Origin: Zhengitettix transpicula
Lineage: Eukaryota > Arthropoda > Insecta > Orthoptera > Tetrigidae
Length of the DNA: 64,000 nucleotides
Assembly (NCBI GenBank): GCA_037074705.1
Contig: CM073590.1
Coordinates: forward strand, 49,450,395 to 49,514,394
Direction: 5' to 3'
Positions 1-12,612 of the stretch are shown here, one piece after another; position 1 is the first letter of the stretch, and each line of letters opens with the position of its first letter. A program made the translations under genes and the position numbers. Below the pieces are notes generated by a model. The model was not told where the DNA came from. It made no database searches and saw nothing but the letters and a program-made list of their open reading frames with translations.

Positions 1-756
1 TTCATTATTACACTTTACGCTTTCTTTAACTGTTTGCCCTTTCGGACAGCGTCTCTTCTTCCAGTCCACTTCCGTGTGCCTTGTAACAATATATTTTTCA
101 AAACAAAACAAAAGCTTCTTTTCGTCTCCAGAAACCGCAGCTACTTCTGTTTACTATTTTCAGAACTTATCTCACTTTTATAAATTATGTAAACCAATTA
201 AGTTTCACCGCATTTATTGAATATTTACTCTGTCTATTACGAATATTTGCATTAAAAACATTTAAATATTACGCGCTTACGGGCTAAGAAATTAATCTTC
301 CCAAGGAGGTTACAATCACATAAATTCATTCGCGTGGAAACAATTACGATTTGAATTGCGAAAAATAGTGACTGCCAAATATCATGTCACATACGATCTT
401 CTTTGAATCTTTACATTATCAGTGATGAAATATTAGTATTTTTCTGCCTATTAAGAAACTCTAACTTTTCTGAGATACGAGATTTTTTTTGATTTTACGG
501 TTCCATTTCTTCATTTATTAAACACTATGAATACTTTGTATTATTAAGGCTCTGTAAAGATCAAATAAAGATTGTTTCGCGTAATTTATTTTTCGCGATC
601 AGCTGGTTGCTAATCCACACCGAGGTTCGATTCATATCGTCACAAATAAATTACTAGATGCAAATTGTTTTCAATTTAAAAATTTATCTGAGAGAATTCG
701 TAATTTATTCTTATTATAATACATCATCTGTCATTCATAAATGGAAATGAATGACG
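1..756. other. AT-rich sequence, no gene seen
   Basis: No open frame resembling a protein family is visible. At 623-632 there is a GGTTCGATTC stretch like a tRNA/SINE B box, but no convincing A box or cloverleaf, so it is at most a fragment of a tRNA-derived SINE. Confidence 0.6.
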
Positions 757-1088
757 CTATTCTTATTGGAATAGTCGGCCAGCTGCCTCCTAAGCAGGTC
801 AAGGCACGGCGATGGGAAAGCTGCAGCCCCACAGAAAACCCCTCTTCCGCTATCGGAAGGGCGTGGGACAAGTACCAAATGTCAGACCTACCTGATGCAG
901 GTCTTTCTAGGGTTTTCCCTGCATCACTTTTAGGCGAATTGCCGGGTAGGATCCTTAAACCATAGCCCGGAAGCCCTAGTTAACCCTTGGCTACCTTGCT
1001 CTACCTTTCCGCATCCCCCATTTCACTCCTTTTCCTACGCTATAAGAGGGGAATTGCCACTATGTGGATTACTCTATACATGCCTGTC
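757..1088 (+). repeat. SINE-like repeat, copy 1 (5'-truncated)
   Basis: This is the 3' two-thirds of a GC-rich repeat present five times in the window. It starts at the block reading GGAATAGTCGGCCAGCTGCC and runs through the shared CTATCGGAAGGGCGTGGGAC block to a degraded ATGTGGATTAC-CCTGT end. It lacks the 5' palindromes and the poly(A) tail, and no target-site duplication was found. Its short open frame (741-965) is only the repeat's internal frame, seen again in copies 2 and 3, and is not evidence for a host gene. Confidence 0.85.
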
Positions 1089-2498
1089 GACACCTCCAAA
1101 AAATAGTGTAGTTCCCTAATAACTGTTGGTAGTCCGAAGCTACGAATCACAGAAGAATGTTATATTAAGTTATAGAACTTTCATTGTCGGCAGTAACGTC
1201 TGTGCGGCTTATTAAGTTCTTGTGTCAGTAGAATAACGTAAAATTTGAACAAAGAAGTTAAAAAATTTTAGTCATTTAGATATGGAATAATTGAAGCACT
1301 GCTGCAAATTAAAATATGAACAGAAAAAATATAAAGTTACATTTATATAAATGTTTTTTTCCTCAAACGATAAATAAGGGACTCCGATGTCGAGGCAATA
1401 TAAAAAGAGAAACAACCTGTTCATGAAGTTAATTCCTTGACTTTTAATACAGTAAAAGTTTAGTACAATTACTGCAGCACACGGTTATGTTGCGAATCGC
1501 AAACTGTTTCCTGTTCCGCAATTTAGGCCCGCAACTTTATGAGCAGATGGTCTCATTTCCTCTGCGTGACAAGACGCCATTGCGACGCTCACTCTCACTG
1601 TGCGCTGTCCGCGGTGTTTTATGGCTTCTCCGTCGCATTACTGTACGTCGAAGTGTGCTGTTTTGCATCCGGCCGCGTAGACAACATTATTAGTTGCGCT
1701 TCCTACACTCTTGTAATTCTTACAGCCTTGCGGAACGCCCATGTACCGGAACGTAGGCCCGCGGACGAGACAAAGTAAATATTTCACTCTAATTAAGGCA
1801 AAAGAGGAGAGACTCCTATCTCCATTTAGAGCTCTTACAAAGTACCACGTAATCTGTGACTGCCAAAGTACAGTAATATATTCATATATAATTCCACGTT
1901 ACGTAGGCCGTGGAGTCTTGAATGGAAAGTGGAGATATTTTAGTTTTTAAGTGCTTCCTCTTAGTAATATTTATGGAAACTAGCAATCAGTATTTAAAGA
2001 CTTAAGCTCTGAAATTCTGACTTTAATTTCATTATTTGTGTGTTCTTCAAAATTTTTAAATTTATTTACTCATTTTATTGTGTTTATATTTTATTCCCGA
2101 TTCACAAATTTTAAAAAGATAAATATTTTATGGTCCGAATGAATTATAAATATTTTTGAAAATTATTAAATAGTTTTCATTATACAAATTGCAACCATTG
2201 AGGATCAAAAATAAACACATTATTTACTGTTTCTAATTAGTTGGACCTTACAAACCAACAATTTTTAGAATGGAAATTAGTAGCCATATTCAGTTAAATC
2301 TTTTTATATTTATCAAACACAACAAAAATGAAAATAATAGCCTATTCTTCAAACATTTAAAAGGTTCTTTTAATGGTTTAATTTTTTATTGCATTAACAA
2401 CAAGATTATTAGTGACCCGACACTTACATTTAAATTACTGAGAGATTACATGGTTAATTTTATATCTTCATAACAGTTAATTTGTGTCAATAAGATGA
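1089..2498. other. Unassigned sequence, no gene seen
   Basis: Mostly AT-rich. About 1490-1780 is GC-richer and has overlapping short open frames, but their translations show no recognisable motif, splice-bounded exon or repeat family. I make no call. Confidence 0.5.
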
Positions 2499-2890
2499 TT
2501 ATTCTTTTGTTGGATATTCAGGTGAGTGGATGATCAAGTTTGTGTTGTCGTATCCCAGGATACTGCGTCTGTCTTGATGGAATTTTCGGCACGTTTTTAT
2601 CAGGTGCTCCAGGGTGATAGCATTATTAGAGAGATCACGGATTGGAGGAGGGCTGTAGGATTGCGTTAGTCTGGAGCGGACGAATCTGATTCTCGTAAGG
2701 ACAACTTGTTCTTTTCTGGATTCCATCGCAGGGAAGTTGATTGCATGGAAGTTGTTGATTGATTTATGGGTTGAGATGGATTTTACATGATTCAGAAGAG
2801 GAATAGTTTGAATACTGCCAGTTTCCAAACAATCAGGAATTTGTTGTCAGGCTCGCAAACTGGTCGGCGAAGATGTTCCCTTAAATTCCA
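2499..2890 (-). mobile_element. Jockey-like LINE fragment: RNase H end and C-terminal tail
   Basis: The minus-strand frame (2828 to 2499) contains RIRFVRSRLTQSY followed by NNAITLEHLIKTCRKFHQDR. This resembles the R-L-R-x-GH-x-RLTH ... C-x2-C ... EHLL-x-C end of jockey/I/R1-type LINE polyproteins, although the first Cys pair is degraded here. The same domain at 60230-60410 on the + strand is clearly the same family (ITLEHLIKTCRKFHKDR). The upstream part of the element continues at 3478-3735, separated by SINE copy 2. It is broken and non-functional. Confidence 0.75.
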
Positions 2891-2924
2891 TGCCTATACT
2901 ACCATCCCCCCCGCCCCCCATTTA

Positions 2925-3470
2925 CTAGCCTGCGAGAGGATTCTCTCGCAGGTAACCTGCGAGGGATTTTCTCTCGCAGGCAGAACCTTTTAGGAGAGAT
3001 ACGAAGGGGCTACATTTGGGTATGCCTTTTCCTCTCCGTTTTTGAACTAAGGTTCCCACAAGCCGACGCACCTCGGCCTGTTCTGAGAGGTGTATGTTCC
3101 GGGGTCGCAGACCTTGGGCATACGGTAAGAGTTGTTCGCTATTCCAATTGGAATAGTCGGCCAGCTGCCTCCTAAACTGGTCGAGGCGCGGAGAAGGGAA
3201 TGCTGCGTCCCCACAGCAAACGCCTCTCCTACAATCGGAAGGGCGTGGGACAAGTACCCAATGCCCGACCTACCTGGTGCAGGTTTTTCTAAGGTTTTCC
3301 CTGCATTTCTTTAGGCGAATGCCGGGTAGGATCCTTAAAATATAGCCCGGGGCCCTAGTTAAAACTTGGCTACCTTCCTCTACCCTTCCCTTTCAAATCC
3401 CTTCCTATGCTATAAAGTGGTGTTGCCACCATGTGGATTACCCTCATGTAGCCTGTTACCCCCCCCCCCC
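2925..3470 (+). repeat. SINE-like repeat, copy 2, inserted in a LINE
   Basis: Near full-length copy. The 5' end has two adjacent palindromes built on CCTGCGAGAG...CTCTCGCAGG (2929-2952 and 2956-2980), then the shared body, ending in ATGTGGATTACCCTCATG-TAGCCTGTT and a C-rich run. Instead of the poly(A) seen in copies 3 and 4, C-tracts lie on both sides (about 2905-2920 and 3459-3470), which obscures any target duplication. The flanks are the two halves of one minus-strand LINE copy, which shows the insertion order. Confidence 0.85.
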
Positions 3471-3477
3471 AATCTTC

Positions 3478-3735
3478 TTCCCTGATTTATGAAGATTGTG
3501 GATAGTCTCGATGATGATCGTGGTGAATTTTTGGGAGGGGGGAGAAATGTTTCTGGAGAGGAAGTCGGAGAGGATTATGTGGTTATTTTGGGAGTGATGA
3601 GGCGCAGTGGTCGATAGCAATGGCAAATCATTCAGCAGTGGGGTTCATTGACGGAGACGATGGCACTGCTGACTTAATCTTTGTTCTTGACTACGCCTGT
3701 GTAAATGAGGTCGAAGTTTTCAAACTTGATGCATA
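3478..3735 (-). mobile_element. Jockey-like LINE fragment: RNase H start
   Basis: The reverse complement aligns well by eye with 59710-59990, including the block coding FDLIYT (the DxxYTDGS start of a LINE RNase H domain) and CTATCGACCACTGCGCCTCATC. It is the upstream part of the copy that resumes at 2890-2499. Frames are broken by indels. Confidence 0.7.
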
Positions 3736-4034
3736 TATCTGTTTGAATTTGGTTTTCCATTCTTCTTGGGAGAGTTTAGACTTGTAAAACTCTGTGAGAG
3801 ATATAGGTCGAGTTAGATTCTTGGGATGTGCCATGAAGGAAAGATAAGATACTGAAATACATTTTAATACCACAAAATGTAATCTTAAAAAGTATTCAGA
3901 TGTTAACATTATTAATCATTGATCAACCGAGCGAGGAATCGAACCTGGTCGAGATTTTTCCATTCTGATTATATCAATTTAATTCCATGACCTATATAAC
4001 TTAAGCTTGTGAAACTTTTCTCTCTATTCTTAAA

Positions 4035-4105
4035 TTATTGATAATTTGTAACTAATAAATCGCTAATGACCGCTGCCGTTAACGCGACTATAAATAAAAA
4101 AAGAC
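4035..4105 (+). mobile_element. LINE 3'-end fragment
   Basis: The sequence CGCTAATGACCGCTGCCGTT followed by AACGCGACTATAAATA and an A-run closely matches the 3' tail of the LINE ending at 10068 (CACTAATGACTACCATTGTC, AATGCGACAATAAA, A-run). Only the 3' UTR is present. A box-B-like GGTTCGATTCC on the minus strand lies upstream at about 3933-3943. Confidence 0.55.
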
Positions 4106-6658
4106 AAGATTAATTCTGAAAGCAGTGACAATATAAAACCAGTATCCCATTTTTATATTCTTAAATCAAAAGTATAAGTCAATATAGATAGATGCGTAGT
4201 ATTGGATTATATTAACTTAATTTATAACACATGAAAACAGTAATTTGAGCAATATAATAATAAAAATTATCTCAAAAGACAGACTTCTATTTCAAATAGG
4301 GGAACATTTGGCGAATTTATTCCCAGCTGGAATAAACTCATCTACTCAAGGACCACAGTAGAAGCATTGCAGACAGCTGAATTGTTTCACTTTTTGTGAT
4401 AAAAGATTTATCCTTTTCGAACGGTCTTACGCAGCTTGATGCAAACGATACTTTTTCGTCTTTCCACAACGGCCTTCCAAAGAAGGAAACACTCATTGAT
4501 ATTCCTCGCCACAGCTCACTAAATCTGTAAAGAAAGATCTCTGCCGCTGATACTTGCAGAATGATTTCACATCACATCAATTTCCGCATCAATCCGCTGT
4601 CAGTATCCTTATAAATTCGCATAGTGCGTTTCGTTTGTTTGCGTTTCTTTGTGTGTTTTTCTTAAGAATTGCCATTACTGGACCATTTCCTGGCTTTCAA
4701 GATTACTGCTGGCTACTTATGAAGACTTAAACATTATTTCATACCTGTAATACTGGCCTGTAGCATTCTGATGTCAAAGTTTCAGGGTAAGAGTGAAAAA
4801 ATGTTCATTACTTAAACAGTCGTTGCCGTAAAAATGAGCCGCGGATAAATAATAGCAATACTGTTGTGACACTCAATGTATCATAATTATCTCTTGATAT
4901 CGTAAAACGAATACTACGCTGAAGTTATTGGACACAAAAATATTACAATGATTCAATTTAAGTAATCGCCCATTAGTTCCTTGTGTCCTATCTTTTTTAT
5001 TTCAGTTTTATGTACTAATCACGCCACAAAATATATATATTAATTATCCCAATTATATTACGGATGCAAAAATTAGACAACTCCGGTAGTAGTTGATAAT
5101 GAAAAACCATTCCGTGGTCCCGTAATGAAGTCTGAGTTGAGTTTCTAGTTTCAACAATTATGTAAGGTACTAGTAATGTTTGTTAGTCATTATTTCATTT
5201 GCTTGGGTTTTATATGAGACTTTATGGGTGGTCGACGTTGCCCGGGTATTTTTTATATAATCCCGAATAAGTACTTAATTCCACATTAATCTAGTGGTCA
5301 AGGATGTTTAAAAATTTCCACCCCCGTCCACCCCATCAAAACCCTGTCCCCACAGTGTTTACTTCCTGTTCGAATAGAACTCGGGTACAAAAATTGATCA
5401 AATTAGCTCCACGGGTGTAGATTTGTATGCGAAACACCCAAGAATAAACAGTCTATTTTATCTATTAGATAAATAATTCTAACTGACATTTGAAATATGT
5501 TATAGACCTATAATGTAGACGCTTAATATTACATTACTAATTCTTAGATTATTTTAAGTATATTCTCGGAAACTATTTAAGATTCTTACCTACTAAAGAC
5601 CTGAGTTGTATGTCCTAAACTGTTTCATTTACATTAATTGTCAAATTACAACTTTAACACCAGATAATTAGCTGTCATTAGAGAGATAATTTCTAGTGAT
5701 GACGAATGGAATGTCAAACAATAAATATATAATAATCATAACTCACTTTAGAATAATAATAAACCGAAGATCTAAATTGAAATGTGATAAATTATGCTGC
5801 AAGAGGATCAATTAGGATTTGGAATAGACTTTGGTACGATGAAACAAAAATTTTGAATCGCGTTTCTTTACAGAACTGTATTGTAATTCCCTTAAGCCAC
5901 ATTTCGTAACTCCAAAGTTGTGACATAACCCTGTTATTTATTTAACAAATATATTAATTCCTGAAGAAACATCTACAGTAAGGATACAAAAGTTATTATT
6001 GCGAAGTGTGCCTGTAGGTCATTTGTCACTCTTATTTTTAGTAATAATACGAGGAGTAAATTATATAAACACATTGTGGACTGTATGCACATAAGGAATG
6101 ATAATTTTTCGAAAATATTGTCCATATCTGAGACGAAAACGAGAATTTAGCGTCACTCAAAGTATTATAAAGACATACAAGTTTTATGAAAATAATTGCC
6201 ACTTCATTTACAGATAAATATATGCTCGTACATAATAATATTTCCTACTATAATTACAGGAAATGGATGCCATAATAGGATTTCATTATTCAAGTGAAAC
6301 AATTAATTTTAATCGAATATAATAATGCCATCGTTTAATGAACGTACATTATATAAAATTAATTATTATTTCCATCGTAATTTTTAACAAATAATGTTTT
6401 TTTTATCTAAGTAACATCAAGTTTTTTATTTCTTTATCTCGCCTTGAACCATTTTTGTCAGTTTATATTTTAAGTATATTAATATAGACACGTAAACGTT
6501 ATATCGTAAATGTCTCTTGCGCTCAATTTTTCCATTTTTTCATCTAGTTCCCTCCGAGGATATTCCATCATTCCACAAGTGACGCAATATTTTATAAAGT
6601 ATATCACGTTGTCATGGAAATAATAAAAATAGACCAATAAATTATGTTAAAAATTTTA
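4106..6658. other. Unassigned AT-rich sequence
   Basis: No frame longer than background and no splice-bounded coding block recognised. Nothing identifiable on either strand. Confidence 0.6.
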
Positions 6659-7483
6659 CGAGGCATGTTCGGAAAGTAAGTTTGCTGTGACCATAACGGG
6701 CTGTGATTTTTTCTTTCTTGAGGGTTGGGAACATTCAGTGGTAGAGGGTGATATCCTGAAAGAGCGGGAAAACGGTAGTGCTAAATCTCAAGTTGTAGTG
6801 TCCAGTTGCGTGAAAGATGTTGGTAAGAAATCCCGCCAAGTACAAGCCACGTGCTGGGATCCGCTTCCTACTCGCGGAAGGTAAGGATTTTACGAGCTCT
6901 GTTGTGATTGGTGATGAAACGTGGGATACTCATTACACGCCTGAGTCAAAAATACAGTCGTCACAGAGGCGTCACACCAATTCCCCGTCTACCAAATAAT
7001 TTAAAACAACCCTTTCGGTCAAAAAAAAACATGGCCTCAGTGTTTTGTGACCTAAAAGGTATAATTTTATTCGAATTTTTGCCTCATGGGGAGACCATAA
7101 AGACACAACGATATTGTGAGATCCTTAATAACTCAAAAGGAGCATTGAAAACAAAAGGAGGGGAATGCTGACGAGAGGAGTGTGCTTGCTGCACGAAAAC
7201 GTCCGTCTTCACACAGTCTTAGCCACCAAGGCGCTCTTTGACTCATTTGGTTGGGGTGCTTTGAACTACACCCCGTATTCTTTGACTTGGCGCCTTCACA
7301 CTATCATCTTCCCATCTCCCTGAAGGCCACAACTGCGTGGAATGAAATTTTCAAATATGAAAATGTGCAGAAAGAGGTTCTGAAGTGGGGGAAGAAGCTG
7401 TCGAGAAAGTTTTTGAGGCTTGTGCTTGTGCTACATATTATATAATATAATATCTAGTACACTTCCTTTCTGAACAAGCCTCG
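6659..7483 (+). mobile_element. mariner element, internally deleted, transposase pseudogene
   Basis: Terminal inverted repeats: CGAGGCATGTTCGGAAAG at the left and its near complement ending at 7483; a TA dinucleotide precedes the left end (6657-6658). Coding remnants in order are GDETWDTHYTPESK (6911-6952, the first catalytic Asp block of mariner), FRSKKNMASVFCDLKGIILFEFLPHGET (7015-7095, split here as two blocks in one frame), then a frameshifted LTRGVCLLHENVRLHT-like second-Asp block around 7170-7215. The HTH half is missing and several frameshifts are present. At about 0.83 kb versus the usual 1.3 kb it is a dead deletion derivative. Confidence 0.85.
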
Positions 7484-9335
7484 AACATGGTCATCTTTCT
7501 GAAAATGTGCCGGTATAAGAAATGAAAATTAAAAATGATTTGCTTGAGTTACTTACAATACATTAAATATATTATACTAATACATTCTCGTATATTTGTA
7601 ACTTAAGTCTCTTGTCGCAATACCATTAAGATGCATAATGAAAGCGAAATTATGAGTAACACTAAGAAGGCAGCAATTAAGAAAATCTTAGTTACGTTGA
7701 AAGTGGCTCCCATTAGTTTTCAGACAACAATTTAATACGGCTTCCGCGAATAATCCACGGTAAAAACGAATGGAAAAATAGAGCATGAGATATATTTAAT
7801 TTATAGTATATATGCATGTTTCGTAGCATCTGTACAACTGTTCCTTTATTTTTTATGGTAAGAATATTATAAACATTCTTTCACGATGTTATGGTAAAAT
7901 GGTAATTACATTCAGAGAATGTCAGTACAGCGTACATCAGTCATAACGCACTTGTTTAATAGATTTATGAAACAAAATATAAATGTGGGTTGCATGTAAG
8001 CTGCCAATGTTCTCGTAGCGGAGTGGAACCACTTTTCAGGGGCATCACTTATCGTGTTGAAACGCGTATTTATTTTAGCGCACTTAAGCATTACAAAAAT
8101 GGAGTGGTTTGATCAATGATAAGCAGTTATAATTCAAATCGGTTGAACGTATCGTAGCAATTTTAACAACTGATTTACGGGTGTATATCTTGCGCTAGAT
8201 AATCACATGCAGAGGACGTCAAGAACCCCAGAACAGATTTGACAGTTGCAGAAGTCGTTTGTCATGGGTCACTTTGTGTAGGATACACTTGAGTACTTGC
8301 ATGCGTTCATCTCGGTGTTAATATTCGCTTCTTTATATTCGCGGTTGGATATTACGCAGTTCTCCTTTTATCTGAATTCTGACAACATAGCACTTCATAT
8401 ATAATGAATGCATAAACTTACACATACTGTCGCCCGTAATAATATGCCACAAACTCGTACTGGCGTAATCAGAGTACATAAATATATAATTTTCTGGAAG
8501 TAAGGCTTTTGCTAATGGCAATGCGAAATCATGTTGAAGTATTTATGTATTTTGAATACGGGAAAAGTTAAAAAAAAATGCCGCATGTCAAAGGATGGCG
8601 AAAACACATGTTGACGTGTTGGTGATAATAATGTTTCTGTTCACTGGATATTCCTTGATGAAATATGTATTAGCACCGTTAACGTGGTCGGTAATTACAG
8701 CGTGGGCAGCCGTGATCGATTACAAGTGAATCTGTTGCTAACATAAATTCGCTACCGGACACCGTCTACAGACTGATTGCTGGCATGTGTCGCACAGTTT
8801 ACGACATTATGCAAAGTTGCAGCGGGTCGCTGTGTCCGGAATGCCGTCCTTGGGGACAACTTCCATCAGGAGTGACACTGCTGTCTCTTTCCTCGGCTCC
8901 TCTACACGAATATACCGTTCGTCCCTAAACTTGTCGTTTAATAGTTTAATGTAGCTTAGAACGTTAGTACGTGGTCGGAGAATATGCTAAATGTCTATAA
9001 ACCTCCATAATTCATTGATTGGGAAGATTCCGGTTCACATAGATTAGCAATGGTATTTTATTAATGTAGGTAACCTACACATTATGGATTGACTATTCCT
9101 TCGGTTAGTCCTCGGTTGACGAAACAGTGTGGTATATAAATAGTAATTATATACGTCTGACTCGAGAGTAATACCTACTCGATTACAATAAATTGAACGT
9201 ACAATATTTTTTTCTTTTTATTCACGTCTTCAGTTAAATAATTAAGGCGACTAATTCATCGGACATTACACTATTATTCATACTTAGATTTCTTTTATGT
9301 AATAGAGTCTCAGTTGTAACGAAAATTTCTTTAGA
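7484..9335. other. Unassigned sequence
   Basis: AT-rich with a GC-richer patch at about 8740-8930. Translations of the patch show no known domain, and no repeat partner was noticed elsewhere in the window. Confidence 0.5.
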
Positions 9336-10385
9336 TGCGCTCTATTTCGGACAGAAGCCGTTGTTTGTCCAGCTGACGGACTCTGATTGAGGTCTAGGAC
9401 CCTTTTCAATGTCGACAAAGACGGCCTAAAGAGGGTTGATAACTCAAAGGAACGCTAGATTTATTAGGCATGGGTTAGTGATCTCCCGAAGCTTAAACTA
9501 TATTGAACTGTCGGGCATAGTTAATTAAAAAGATATGCTGGAGGATATGGAAATTTGTGGGGCTAACACGATCCATCTCTGGCACCGAGATGTGCTTGGA
9601 GGTTCCAACACGAGCATCGGACGTTACCACTGCAACAAGTCTGCACCAACAAAGATATGCCTCGAGAAGATAAACACATCAGCTTATACAAAAATTACAG
9701 CTTTCAATGAAGATAAGCTCCCAAAACAGTTAACCCGGAAAAACCAGAATTAGATCAGAGCACACCAAATTAACCAAAAACTATATTTTTTCCAGAACAG
9801 AGCCACCACTATGTTCACAGTGCAAAGAAACCCTTACCACCAAGCACATCCTGCTGAGCTGTGAAGTACAAGAAACAACTCCATAGGCAGCTGTTATCTA
9901 TCCGATCTGAGCCGACGATCCTAAAGATGCTGAAGTTCATCTACCAAGCAATACTAAGCGACATTATGTAAAATAGAACCATAATCTGTAAATAATAATT
10001 TATGTAAACTTTTTTTAGAGTCACTAATGACTACCATTGTCAATGCGACAATAAATTTTATGAAAAAAAAGTCTGCACCAGTTACAACAGCACGGCACGG
10101 TATCGTTTACATGGTTTAAATACATTATCGTAATGCCAGGTTTCTTCTTTTTTTACATTTATATAATAAATTCAAATTCGTAATATCATTAATTCTGCCA
10201 TGTTGCGATTCACCCTACGGAATCCCTGTCAGAGAGAGTCCATGTATCATTCATTTTAATTAAACTCCATTTTCTTGTATAAATTCGTTTCTTTACTCAT
10301 TTTTTATCAAACAATTATAATAAGTAAAGTAATCTTTTTATTTAAGAAACCCCACCAAACTTGATCCCTGAAGTAAAACGTATTA
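9336..10385 (+). repeat. Unclassified dispersed repeat (copy 1), split by a LINE insertion
   Basis: The left part (9336-9648) and right part (10081-10385) together align with an uninterrupted relative at 24083-24825. Shared landmarks are GAAGCCGTTGTTTGTCCA / GAAAGCCGCTATTTGTCCA at the left, CAACACGAGCATCGGACG in the middle and AACAGCACGGCACGGTATCG at the right. No coding capacity is obvious and no terminal repeats were found. The family is not recognised. Copy 2 carries extra sequence in the middle. Confidence 0.75.
9649..10068 (+). mobile_element. 5'-truncated LINE 3' end with 12-bp target-site duplication
   Basis: Insertion inside the surrounding repeat, bounded by AAGTCTGCACCA at 9637-9648 and 10069-10080. 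The coding remnant around 9740-9880 reads PPLCSQCKETLTTKHILLSCE, the CxxC-H-C zinc knuckle at the end of jockey-type LINE ORF2, broken by frameshifts. It is followed by a 3' UTR ending GACAATAAATTTTATG and an A-run. The orientation, truncation, poly(A) and duplication fit target-primed reverse transcription. Confidence 0.88.
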
Positions 10386-10761
10386 CACAGGATTTACGTG
10401 GGTGGTGACCATTCGCAATTTATCTATGTTCACAACGCTTAAAAAACAGAATTCACCATTTTTAATTGTTTACTTTTTTTAACGATTCCCAAATATTGTA
10501 GTAACCTTGGCTCCGTGGTTTAGTCCAGTAGACAGACCTGCTAGGGGTGTTAGTCGGTCTTCCGAATAGATTAACCTACGTCGCTCTGACGTCATCCAGC
10601 TTGCAAACATTCTCCTCAAAACTCGTCCACATAATATAAATAAAATTAGAATAAAAGAAAAACAAAATTTAATAAAACGAATTATTAATTAATTATTATC
10701 CCAAACTATATTCCAAACGTAATATTTAATATTTCTATGAAATGAAAAATTTTCGTATTTT

Positions 10762-11030
10762 TTTAAATATAATAATAAGAAAAATAGCCGAATACAATCA
10801 AAAGAATGATGATATAAATACCACACAACGTTTCTGGAAACCTTGTTCCTTTCTTCAGGTGCTAAGAAAACTAAAAAGCATTGTGAAGGTGTGTTGCTGT
10901 AGGCTATTCTACTTATTATTTTTCTTAGCACCTGACAAACGAACAAGGTTTCCAGAAACGTTGTGTGGTATTTATATTATCACTTATTTTGACTGTATTT
11001 GGCTATTTTTCCTATTATTAATATTTCTTT
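10762..11030. repeat. Foldback repeat, AACGTTTC family, copy at 10.8 kb
   Basis: A long imperfect inverted repeat. The left arm runs from AATAATAAGAAAAATAGCC through ACCACACAACGTTTCTGG to GGTGCTAAGAAAA, and the right arm is its near complement ending GGCTATTTTTCCTATTATT. Each arm carries the CTGAC-stem-GAAAC-like core discussed in the findings. The open frames here come from the palindrome and are not genes. Relatives lie at 22516, 32133, 50490, 59438/61314 and 63783. Confidence 0.8.
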
Positions 11031-11589
11031 AAGGCAATGGCCAATTCAACACATTACTTTAACATTCTCTTACATAGCATATTTGGTCTTTTTAATAATA
11101 TTTTCCCTTTCAAATACTCGTCTCTATATTTATACAACCTCCATAAAAGTGTTTCGAGCCATTAAAGTTTTTTTAAACTGATCCTCTATGCACGATTGTC
11201 TTTTTCTCTCACAGATATGAGGCAATCTTTCATACACATCATAAAAGATATATAGGTAGATATATTTATTCACCATTAGCCCTCTAATGAGGAAATAGGA
11301 TTCGTCACAAATGTACGGTAGATATATTACATAATTACAGAATTAATATTAATAGGTTACACACACACACACACACACACACAAATCATATCTGTTCACA
11401 TTTGTCTAGTCACCACAGTCATAAACACAATCTTTTCTTTAAGAAACACGGACACAACACTTTTCAATTCCTGGTATTCATCTCCTGTCGCTAGGAACGG
11501 AGGGATGTCGTTCTGGATATTTACTAAACCAGAAAGCAGAGGCAGGAGAACAGAACCAAAAGGGAAAACTGGACAAACTATTTACATAT
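11031..11589. other. Unassigned sequence with a CA microsatellite
   Basis: Contains a (CA)n tract of about 25 bases at 11359-11383. Nothing else identifiable. Confidence 0.6.
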
Positions 11590-11827
11590 TTATAGCATAT
11601 TCGGAAATTTTGTAGGCAATGGAGTTCAACGAATGTGAGACCGATTCAAAAATTCGTGTACGGAGTAATAAGTTCCATTTACAAGAAAAGTATTACACTG
11701 CTTGGCAAATGAGTTGTAGTTGTTGATGTTCTTTTCATGTTCAGGAAGGCTGTTAAATAGTGCGATACCAGAATAATGAACGCTAGACTCGTAGAGACAG
11801 GCTGTGCTTGTCAGACCTGAGAACTTA
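11590..11827 (-). mobile_element. LINE (CR1/jockey-like) C-terminal fragment
   Basis: The minus-strand translation reads SSVHYSGIALFNSLPEHEKN followed by FAKQCNTFLVNGTYYSVHEFL. This is the typical end of CR1/jockey-type reverse transcriptases (G-x-K-x-FN-x-LP ... FK-x-x-L-x-x-L-x-x-x-YYS-x-x-EFL). Only about 75 residues are recognisable; the rest is lost. It is distinct from the zinc-knuckle-ended LINE family elsewhere in the window. Confidence 0.65.
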
Positions 11828-12309
11828 ACGGTTTATTTGATCTTTTCGTCGCATATATTCAATTATAGCCCCCACTCAATATTACCACAACCAGCTAAAA
11901 CTATTTTACAAATTAGTATCAAAAGTACATGACGTTAATGATATTTAAATTTTCATAAACATAAAAAAATCGAAGTTACTAAAATCCCGCGTCGCATGCA
12001 AAGATAATTTCCGGATCAGAGATACTGCACTTATCAGACTTGATCATCTTTGATCCCTCAATTTTCCTTAGGAATGAGGTTACTTTACACATTTTAACAA
12101 ACTGGTGACTGGCTGAGAATTCCATGTAACAATAAGATACGTCAAAAATTAAATTATAGAAACTATGTTAGGTTTGTCCAGAACACGAACTATTTTCTCT
12201 ATAATATATACAGCATAATAATTAGAAATTAATTAATGCCCTAAAATATAATTAAATTACAGTCATGAAAATTCTTTAAATGGCCCACGATATTAATTAT
12301 TACAAGAAG

Positions 12310-12612
12310 TTACATTGCCTGATTTCAATTTACTATAACATAGCGCATTATCAAATCTCAATCTGCAAGAACAAAAACCATTCAATGCAACAAACAGGAC
12401 TAATGAACATTAATGACAGAAAATAAAAATTATCAACATATATTTAATCCATACCTTAACCTTAAATAATTAGTACAGCCTCCTAATTTAATTTTCATTT
12501 AATTGTTTGTTGCATTGCTTGATTTTTGTTCTTGTAGATTGAGATTTGAAAATGCATTATGTTCGAAAGCTTACATGAATAAAATGAATTGAAGACTGAA
12601 ATCAGGTAATAT
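12310..12612. repeat. Foldback/MITE-like inverted repeat
   Basis: The outer arms ATTGCCTGATTTCA and TGAAATCAGGTAAT are complementary. A long inner pair is also complementary: AAATCTCAATCTGCAAGAAC (about 12354) with TTCTTGTAGATTGAGATTTG (about 12530-12549), extended by a TTCAATGCAACAAAC / GTTTGTTGCATTG pair. No coding sequence. It does not share the AACGTTTC core of the other foldbacks. Confidence 0.65.

Noticed and set aside
741..965. 74-codon open frame
   Set aside because: It lies inside SINE-like copy 1, and the same frame recurs in copies 2 and 3. It is a repeat, not a gene.
3925..3950. Possible tRNA gene on the minus strand (GGTTCGATTCC B box)
   Set aside because: No cloverleaf or A box at the right distance. 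At best a SINE fragment. The same applies to similar B-box-like sites near 625, 16090 and 39335.
10689..11032. 85- and 96-codon frames on opposite strands
   Set aside because: They share similar peptides because the region is a long palindrome (foldback element).
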